Origin: an uncultured Bacillota bacterium
GTDB taxonomy: Bacteria > Bacillota_I > Bacilli_A > RFN20 > CAG-449
Assembly (NCBI GenBank): GCA_902493275.1
Contig: CABUOQ010000036.1
Coordinates: 1-10,418, forward strand
DNA length: 10,418 nucleotides
Direction of reading: 5' to 3'
Below, one piece after another: positions 5,870-10,418 of the stretch. How positions within the stretch are numbered: the stretch's first letter is position 1; every line of letters begins with the position of its first letter. Under the pieces are notes generated by a model. The model was not told where the DNA came from. It made no database searches and worked only from the letters and a program-made list of their open reading frames with translations. Position numbers and translations under genes: made by a program.

Positions 5870-6778
5870 ATGATAGATATAGTTCAAGATTATTTAACAT
5901 ATTTGCGTCTTCAGAAAAATTATTCTTTTAATACAATTGATGCTTATCAACGCGATATCGAGTTATTTTTAACATACATGAATGATGAAAATTATACTTT
6001 ACAAAGCGTTGATACGGTTTTAATTAGAAATTTTTTAGCAAATGAAACCATTAATCAAAAAAGCAAGAGATCGAATGCTCGAAGAATTATTGCTTTAAGA
6101 CGTTTTTTTGATTATTTAGTTAAAAATAAAGTTGTGAGTTACAATCCATTTTTGACAATTAAAACTCCTAAAATAGACAAAAAATTACCTGATTTTTTAT
6201 ATATAGAGGAAATAAATAAATTATTTGAAGAAAATGCTAAAAGAGATGATTTTTTTGCAAAACGTGATCAAGCGATATTACAACTTCTTTTTGCTTCAGG
6301 ATTAAGAGTTAGTGAATTATGTAATTTAACTTTCCAAAACATTAACCTTAGAACAAGAATGATGATAATAATCGGCAAAGGCAACAAAGAAAGAAGAGTA
6401 CCTTATTCTTTATCCTCGGCTCAAGCATTAGAGGATTATATTGAAAACACAAGAAAACAAATTTTACAGAAAAATAATATTGAAGATGGATCTCCCTATG
6501 TATTTTTAAATGAATTTGGGCAAAAATTAACTACTAGAGGAGTTGAGTATATATTAAATTCGATAGAGAAAAAAGTTGGATTAACGATGTCTTTACATCC
6601 ACATAAATTTCGTCATACTTTTGCTACGCATCTACTTAATCAAGGATTAGATTTAAGAGTAATTCAAGAATTGATGGGGCATTCATCACTTTCTTCAACA
6701 CAAGTCTATACCCATGTATCAAATCAAAAAATGCAAGAAGAGTACCAAAAAGCATTTCCGAGAAAAAAACGGGATTAA
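5870..6778 (+). CDS. xerC: Tyrosine recombinase XerC
   Basis: This site-specific recombinase resolves chromosome dimers at dif, usually together with XerD. The 302 residues show an N-terminal core-binding domain (IVQDYLTYLRLQKNYS onward, to about 90) and a C-terminal catalytic domain. All six catalytic residues are seen: Arg146 (GLRVSEL), Lys170 (GKGNKERR), His245 and Arg248 (HKFRHTFATHLL), His271 (LMGHSS) and Tyr280 (QVYTHV). Its place after topA matches B. subtilis codV (xerC), which favours XerC over XerD, although the families are hard to separate by eye. The start fits the family N-terminus but has no Shine-Dalgarno sequence; the mRNA may be leaderless. hslV, hslU and codY, which follow in B. 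subtilis, are missing. Nothing suggests that it is a phage or transposon integrase. Confidence 0.93.
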   Translation: MIDIVQDYLTYLRLQKNYSFNTIDAYQRDIELFLTYMNDENYTLQSVDTVLIRNFLANETINQKSKRSNARRIIALRRFFDYLVKNKVVSYNPFLTIKTPKIDKKLPDFLYIEEINKLFEENAKRDDFFAKRDQAILQLLFASGLRVSELCNLTFQNINLRTRMMIIIGKGNKERRVPYSLSSAQALEDYIENTRKQILQKNNIEDGSPYVFLNEFGQKLTTRGVEYILNSIEKKVGLTMSLHPHKFRHTFATHLLNQGLDLRVIQELMGHSSLSSTQVYTHVSNQKMQEEYQKAFPRKKRD

Positions 6779-6790
6779 AACGCTTTTTTT
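6747..6790 (+). terminator. Possible terminator overlapping the end of xerC
   Basis: AAAAAGC (6747-6753) can pair with GCTTTTT (6782-6788), with an inner stem TTCCG (6756-6760) with CGGGA (6770-6774), followed by T's. The first arm and the inner stem lie within the last codons of xerC. The structure is imperfect and has an interior loop, so this call is moderate. Confidence 0.4.
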
Positions 6791-6791
6791 C

Positions 6792-6820
6792 TTGTTATTG
6801 ATGATTTTTTTTGATATTAT
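6792..6820 (+). promoter_or_regulatory. Promoter of the rpsB-tsf-pyrH-frr operon
   Basis: TTGTTA (6792-6797) is separated by 17 bases from TATTAT (6815-6820). TG at 6812-6813 makes the -10 box an extended type. Transcription would start near 6827, giving a leader of about 110 nt before rpsB. Confidence 0.7.
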
Positions 6821-6826
6821 ATTATG

Positions 6827-6936
6827 GCTCTAGAAAAAGAGCAAATACACACTTCATGAATTCATTCCCCCGGTCCGAGTAAATTCGGTAGGAATGTTCG
6901 AAATGGAGGAGGATTTAACCAAAAGGAGGTTCACTA
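6827..6936 (+). promoter_or_regulatory. Structured leader of rpsB, candidate S2 autoregulatory RNA
   Basis: Three hairpins can be drawn. At the expected 5' end GCTCT (6827-6831) pairs with AGAGC (6838-6842). The main one pairs CATTCC (6863-6868) with GGAATG (6891-6896), extended past a 2-nt bulge by GAA (6858-6860) with TTC (6897-6899). Inside it CCGAG (6875-6879) pairs with TTCGG (6884-6888) around TAAA. Near the start codon AACC (6917-6920) can pair with GGTT (6928-6931), placing part of the strong AAGGAGG (6923-6929) in the loop. A second purine block GGAGGAGG (6905-6912) also resembles a ribosome binding site. S2 represses its own operon through the mRNA leader in gamma-proteobacteria; whether this unrelated-looking leader does the same is inference. 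Confidence 0.5.
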
Positions 6937-8040
6937 ATGAGTGAAGAAAAAGAAGTCGTCGTAAACGAAGAAGTAGATGTAACTTCACAAGTCGACGCAA
7001 TCATGGGAACAATTATGCATAATGATTCCGATCCAGTTGTTTCCACAAAGAAATTATTAGAAGCTGGTGTTCATTTTGGACATCAAACTCGTAAATGGAA
7101 TCCAAAGATGAGTAAGTACATATTTGGTGCTAAAAATGGTGTACATATTCTTGATTTAACTTTGACAGCTACAAAATTACAAGAAGCTTACTTAGCTTTA
7201 AAGAAAATTGTTGCTGATGGAGGAAAAGTTTTATTTGTTGGTACAAAACCACAAATTAGAGAAACTATCCAAGCTGAAGCTTTAAGATCAGGTTCTTTCT
7301 TTGTTGTCAATCGTTGGTTAGGTGGAACTTTAACAAACTTTAAGACAATTCAAAAAAGAATTAGATACTTAAATGACTTAAAGACAATGGAAGAAGATGG
7401 CTCTTTTGAAAACATGCCTAAGAAAGAAGCAATTCTTTTAGTTAAAGAAAAAGAAAAATTATTAAAGAATTTGGAAGGTATTTCTGAAATGAGAAAGGTT
7501 CCAAATGCAATTGTTGTCGTTGATCCTAAACTTGAACACAACGCAGTTTTAGAAGCTAAGAAATTAAATATTCCAGTATTTGGCTTACTTGATACTAATG
7601 CTGATCCAGAAGAATTAAACTATGGTATTCCTGCAAATGATGATGCGGTTAAATCAGTTCAATTAATCTGTGGAATTTTAGCTGATGCAGTTGTTGAAGC
7701 TAAAGGTGGAACATTATCTTATGCTTATAATGTTGCTAAAGAAGATGAAGTTTCTATGTTAGAAGCTTTAAATTCTGCTGATAAAGTTGAAGAATTAAAA
7801 CAAATCAGACAAAAAGCTAGAGAAGATGCTCAATCATCAAAGAAGAAAACTGGACGTAAAGTGAAGTTTGTTAAGAAAGTAGCTGCTACAAACGAACAAA
7901 CAGTAACAGAAACTCCTGTTAATGAAGAAACAGAAACAAAAACAACAGAAGTAACGGAAACTCCTGCTCCAAAAGCAAAGAAGACCGCTGTAAAAAAAGC
8001 TGCTCCAAAAAAAGAAGCTGTTGAAAAAGATAAGGAGTAA
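6937..8040 (+). CDS. rpsB: 30S ribosomal protein S2 with long N- and C-terminal extensions
   Basis: S2 is a late-assembling small-subunit protein. The conserved core begins at about residue 34 with VVSTKKLLEAGVHFGHQ and contains KWNPKM, YIFGAKNGVHILDL, ILFVGTK-like VLFVGTKPQ, NRWLGGTLTN, VVVDPKLE and PVFGLLDTNADPE, ending near 260. The protein is 367 residues, whereas bacterial S2 is usually about 230-260. The N-terminal 33 residues are acidic and unlike the family. The C-terminal 100 or so run from a charged helix (ELKQIRQKAREDA) into a low-complexity tail rich in Lys, Glu, Thr, Ala and Pro. AAGGAGG (6923-6929) seven bases before the ATG fixes the start, and internal ATGs at 7003 and 7015 lack such sites, so the N-terminal extension is probably translated. 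The stop overlaps the tsf ribosome binding site region. Confidence 0.97.
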   Translation: MSEEKEVVVNEEVDVTSQVDAIMGTIMHNDSDPVVSTKKLLEAGVHFGHQTRKWNPKMSKYIFGAKNGVHILDLTLTATKLQEAYLALKKIVADGGKVLFVGTKPQIRETIQAEALRSGSFFVVNRWLGGTLTNFKTIQKRIRYLNDLKTMEEDGSFENMPKKEAILLVKEKEKLLKNLEGISEMRKVPNAIVVVDPKLEHNAVLEAKKLNIPVFGLLDTNADPEELNYGIPANDDAVKSVQLICGILADAVVEAKGGTLSYAYNVAKEDEVSMLEALNSADKVEELKQIRQKAREDAQSSKKKTGRKVKFVKKVAATNEQTVTETPVNEETETKTTEVTETPAPKAKKTAVKKAAPKKEAVEKDKE

Positions 8041-8045
8041 TAATA

Positions 8046-8912
8046 ATGGGCTTAGATGTCAAATTACTTAAACAATTAAGAGATCGTACGGGCGCTGGTA
8101 TGGTCGATTGCAAAAAAGCTTTGGAAGAAAATAACAATGATATTGAAGCTGCTTGCGATTGGCTTAGAGAAAAAGGTATTGCTAAAGCTGCTAAAAAATC
8201 AAGCCGTATCGCGGCTGAAGGTGCAACTTTCGTTACCGCTAAAGATAACGATGCTGTAATAGTTGAAGTTAATTCAGAAACTGACTTTGTTGCAAAATCA
8301 GATTCATTTAAAGAATTAGTAAAGACTGTTGCGGAATTATTACTTGAAAAGAAACCAGCTACAATTGAAGAAGCAAAAGATATTACAGCAAGTTTATTTA
8401 CTGATGCTACTGTTAAAATTGGTGAAAAGCTCGATTTAAGAAGATTTGAAGTTGTTTCAAAAACTGCAGAACAAACATTTGGTACTTATATCCATATGGG
8501 TGGAAAGATCTCAGTTTTAACATTATTAAATGGAACAAATGCTGAAGCAGCTAGTGGTTTAGCTATGCATATTGCAGCTAATAGACCTTTATATATTTCT
8601 ACTGCAGATATTCCTCAAGAAGCAATTGCTAATGAGACTGCAATTCAATTAGAAGCAAGTAAGACAGATGAAAAATTAGCAAATAAACCAGCTAATGTTT
8701 TAGAAAATATTATCAAAGGTAAAGTTTCTAAATATTTTGCTGAATCAGTTTTAGTTGAGCAAGAATATTTATTAGAACCTGGAACAAAAATTGGTGCTTA
8801 TTTGAAAAATAATAAGTTATCAGTTGCAAAATTTGTTCGTTTTGAAACAGGTGAAGGACTTGCAAAAAGAGTTGAAAACTTTGCTGAAGAAGTTCAAAAA
8901 CAAATGCAATAA
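8046..8912 (+). CDS. tsf: Elongation factor Ts
   Basis: EF-Ts is the guanine nucleotide exchange factor that recycles EF-Tu. The 288 residues match the family. The N-terminal UBA-like domain (about 1-50) has LLKQLRDRTGAGMVDCKKAL and IEAACDWLREKG. The conserved TDFVA motif at 79-83, which contacts the EF-Tu nucleotide site, is intact. Two core subdomains follow, with YIHMGGKISVL and MHIAANRPLY, and the end has KVSKYFAESVLVEQEYL, as in other Bacillota. AAGGAG (8032-8037) overlaps the rpsB stop and only five bases separate the genes, so S2 and EF-Ts are tightly cotranslated. A terminator just after the stop partly separates it from pyrH. Confidence 0.98.
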   Translation: MGLDVKLLKQLRDRTGAGMVDCKKALEENNNDIEAACDWLREKGIAKAAKKSSRIAAEGATFVTAKDNDAVIVEVNSETDFVAKSDSFKELVKTVAELLLEKKPATIEEAKDITASLFTDATVKIGEKLDLRRFEVVSKTAEQTFGTYIHMGGKISVLTLLNGTNAEAASGLAMHIAANRPLYISTADIPQEAIANETAIQLEASKTDEKLANKPANVLENIIKGKVSKYFAESVLVEQEYLLEPGTKIGAYLKNNKLSVAKFVRFETGEGLAKRVENFAEEVQKQMQ

Positions 8913-8913
8913 T

Positions 8914-8939
8914 AAAAGGCACTCTTTGAGTGCTTTTTT
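8914..8939 (+). terminator. Internal terminator between tsf and pyrH
   Basis: GCACTC (8919-8924) pairs with GAGTGC (8928-8933) around a TTT loop. The stem extends outward as AAAAG with T's, and six T's follow. This is a compact, convincing intrinsic terminator. No promoter is seen before pyrH, so pyrH and frr depend on read-through. Confidence 0.8.
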
Positions 8940-8955
8940 ATAAAAGAGGTATAAC

Positions 8956-9681
8956 ATGGCGATTAAATATAAAAGAATACTATTAAAACTTTCAGGTGAA
9001 GCTTTAGCGGATAAAGTAGATCATAATATTTTAGAGGCTAATAATCTTAATGATGTTTCATTAGCTATTAAGAAAATGGTTTCTCAAGGTGTTCAAGTAT
9101 GTGTCGTAGTTGGCGCGGGAAATATATGGCGTGGACGTTTAGCTGAAACTATTGGTATTGAAAGATCAACAGCTGATTATATGGGAATGCTTGGAACGAT
9201 AATTAATTCACTAGCATTACAATCATCTTTAGAAAATATTGGTGTTGATACAAGAGTAATGACATCAATCGAAATGAATCGTATTGCAGAGCCATATATA
9301 AAAAGAAAGGCTGATAATCATTTGAAAAAAGGTCGTGTTATAATCTTTGGTGGAGGAACTGGAAATCCGTTTTTTACAACTGATACAACTGCAGCTTTAA
9401 GAGCCAACGAACTTAACTGTGATGCTATTTTAATGGCAAAAAATGGAGTTGATGGTGTCTATTCGGCTGATCCTCATAAAGATCCAAATGCAGTTTTCTT
9501 TCCAAAATTGACTTATAAAGAAATGCTAAAAATGGATTTATCAGTAATGGATAATACCGCCTTAACTTTATGCTTAAATACAAATATAGAATTAAGAGTT
9601 TTTAATATGTCAAATTTAGAAAACTTTAGTCGTGTTATCGAAGGCGATGACATTGGAACAACTATAACAAAAGGAGATTAA
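8956..9681 (+). CDS. pyrH: UMP kinase (uridylate kinase)
   Basis: UMP kinase phosphorylates UMP to UDP in pyrimidine nucleotide synthesis and belongs to the amino acid kinase fold. The 241 residues match the bacterial enzyme. Motifs seen are KRILLKLSGEAL at the N-terminus, VVGAGNIWRGR, the UMP-contacting DYMGMLGTIINSLALQ, GGGTGNPFFTTD (132-143), and KNGVDGVYSADPHKD near the ATP site. AAGAGGT (8944-8950) six bases upstream supports the ATG. The gene follows the internal terminator and is joined to frr by a one-base gap. The rpsB-tsf-pyrH-frr order is one of the best-conserved bacterial operons, which confirms the call. Confidence 0.98.
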   Translation: MAIKYKRILLKLSGEALADKVDHNILEANNLNDVSLAIKKMVSQGVQVCVVVGAGNIWRGRLAETIGIERSTADYMGMLGTIINSLALQSSLENIGVDTRVMTSIEMNRIAEPYIKRKADNHLKKGRVIIFGGGTGNPFFTTDTTAALRANELNCDAILMAKNGVDGVYSADPHKDPNAVFFPKLTYKEMLKMDLSVMDNTALTLCLNTNIELRVFNMSNLENFSRVIEGDDIGTTITKGD

Positions 9682-9682
9682 A

Positions 9683-10234
9683 ATGGAAGACGATATCATT
9701 ATTATGGATGCTTCAGAAAAGATGGACAAAACCATCGAAGCATTAAAATCAAATTATGCAACATTGAGAACTGGAAGAGCTGCAACATCAATGCTTGATC
9801 GTATTGAGATAGATTATTATGGTTCGATGACACCAATTAATCAATTATCTTCAATTACAATTCCAGAACCAAGACAATTACTTATTAAGCCTTATGATCG
9901 CAATGATTTAAAAGCTATTGTCGGGGCGATTAACGCTTCAGACTTAGGATTAAATCCTATTAATGATGGTGTGGCGATTCGTCTTATTATTCCACCTCTA
10001 ACCGAGGAAAGAAGAAAAGATTTAGCAAAATTAGCTAAAAAATATGCTGAAGAAAGCAAGGTTGCAATAAGAAATATTCGCCGTGAAGCGATGGATGAAG
10101 TTAAAAAAGATTCTTCATTTACCGAAGATACAAGAAAATCAGAAGAAGAGGATATTCAAAAACTTACAGATTCTTTTATTAAAAAGATTGATGAAATCTT
10201 AGCTTCAAAAGAAAAAGACATTCTTACAATTTAA
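9683..10234 (+). CDS. frr: Ribosome recycling factor
   Basis: RRF splits post-termination ribosomes together with EF-G. The 183 residues are close to the usual 185. It opens with the helix EKMDKTIEALKSNYATLRTGRA, goes through domain II (DYYGSMTPINQLSSITIPEPR, LLIKPYD), and closes with the long helices containing PPLTEERRKDLAKLAKKYAEE and NIRREAMDEVKK. The start at 9683 lies one base after the pyrH stop, and AAAGGAG (9671-9677) inside pyrH serves as its ribosome binding site, so the two are translationally linked. A strong terminator follows. uppS and cdsA, the usual next genes, do not follow within the window. Confidence 0.98.
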   Translation: MEDDIIIMDASEKMDKTIEALKSNYATLRTGRAATSMLDRIEIDYYGSMTPINQLSSITIPEPRQLLIKPYDRNDLKAIVGAINASDLGLNPINDGVAIRLIIPPLTEERRKDLAKLAKKYAEESKVAIRNIRREAMDEVKKDSSFTEDTRKSEEEDIQKLTDSFIKKIDEILASKEKDILTI

Positions 10235-10240
10235 AAAAAT

Positions 10241-10286
10241 AAAAGCATTAATTAGATTAGGTTATATCAAGATTAATGCTTTTTTT
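10241..10286 (+). terminator. Strong Rho-independent terminator after frr
   Basis: AAAAGCATTAAT (10241-10252) pairs perfectly over 12 bp with ATTAATGCTTTT (10272-10283), with a 19-nt loop and a run of seven T's from 10280 to 10286. It marks the end of the rpsB operon. The first arm is also A-rich, so it could work in both directions. Confidence 0.85.
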
Positions 10287-10369
10287 ATGCAAATATTTTT
10301 TATAAATAATGTGTATCGTTTTTTCATTTAGATTAACTTAACCATTAACTGCAATGAAAAAAATGCATA

Positions 10370-10398
10370 TTTACAAGAAAATATAAATATGATACACT
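10370..10398 (+). promoter_or_regulatory. Promoter at the right edge, for a gene outside the window
   Basis: TTTACA (10370-10375) lies 17 bases before TACACT (10393-10398), and TG at 10390-10391 makes an extended -10. Transcription would start near 10405, so only about 14 bases of the transcript are visible. The 83 bases between the frr terminator and this promoter contain nothing I can identify. Confidence 0.5.
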
Positions 10399-10418
10399 GA
10401 AGTTGGGGCAATAATAGG

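Noticed and set aside
5870..6778. xerC as an integrase of a mobile element
   Set aside because: It has the standard Xer length, sits in the conserved topA-xerC-rpsB neighbourhood, and no attachment-site repeats or phage genes are nearby.
6811..6830. dif-like site near xerC (TGATATTATATTATGG)
   Set aside because: It resembles the AT-rich centre of Bacillota dif sites, but the expected outer half-site sequences are absent and the stretch is fully explained as the rpsB -10 region.
7919..8137. Minus-strand Leu/Phe-rich reading frame across rpsB and tsf
   Set aside because: Its leucine runs are the complement of the Lys/Glu-rich S2 tail. It has no independent coding evidence. The frames at 1309-1506, 7350-7541 and 8728-8922 were rejected for the same reason.

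Overview
This is an AT-rich stretch (about 30% GC by eye) with eleven complete housekeeping genes, all on the + strand: rplS, lepB, rbgA, rnhB, dprA, topA, xerC, rpsB, tsf, pyrH and frr. The gene order, strong AGGAGG-type ribosome binding sites and Rho-independent terminators point to a low-GC Bacillota/Mycoplasmatota relative. The standard genetic code is used: every tryptophan I checked is TGG, no gene is broken by an in-frame TGA, and rbgA ends in TGA. This argues against code-4 Mycoplasma and Spiroplasma. It leaves lineages such as Erysipelotrichales, Acholeplasma-like, Izemoplasma-like or RF39-like bacteria, which I cannot separate from this sequence alone.

Layout. Bases 1-236 hold a possible end of an upstream terminator, T-rich DNA, a strong promoter and a structured leader for rplS, which has its own terminator. 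Next comes a compact cluster, lepB-rbgA-rnhB-dprA, covering protein export, 50S assembly, RNA/DNA hybrid repair and ssDNA handling. It ends in an A/U-only terminator. topA follows with a near-consensus promoter and its own terminator. xerC has an extended -10 so close to its ATG that the mRNA may be leaderless. The last unit is rpsB-tsf-pyrH-frr, with a good promoter, a roughly 110-nt structured leader, an internal terminator between tsf and pyrH, and a strong terminator after frr. A further promoter at the right edge serves a gene outside the window.

The order matches the Bacillus subtilis chromosomal neighbourhood rplS-rbgA-rnhB ... dprA-topA-trmFO-xerC(codV)-hslVU-codY ... rpsB-tsf-pyrH-frr, but trmFO, hslV, hslU and codY are absent from the corresponding places. 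lepB lies between rplS and rbgA, as in many Clostridia. The genes serve translation (L19, S2, EF-Ts, RRF, RbgA), nucleotide supply (UMP kinase), chromosome topology and segregation (TopA, XerC, RNase HII), and secretion.

I see no mobile element, CRISPR array, tRNA, rRNA, phage gene, defence system or unknown gene, and I do not think the window holds a new multi-gene system. The points worth a second look are small: the leaderless xerC, the rpsB leader, the unusual N- and C-terminal tails on S2, the tsf/pyrH terminator and the GC-free terminator after dprA.
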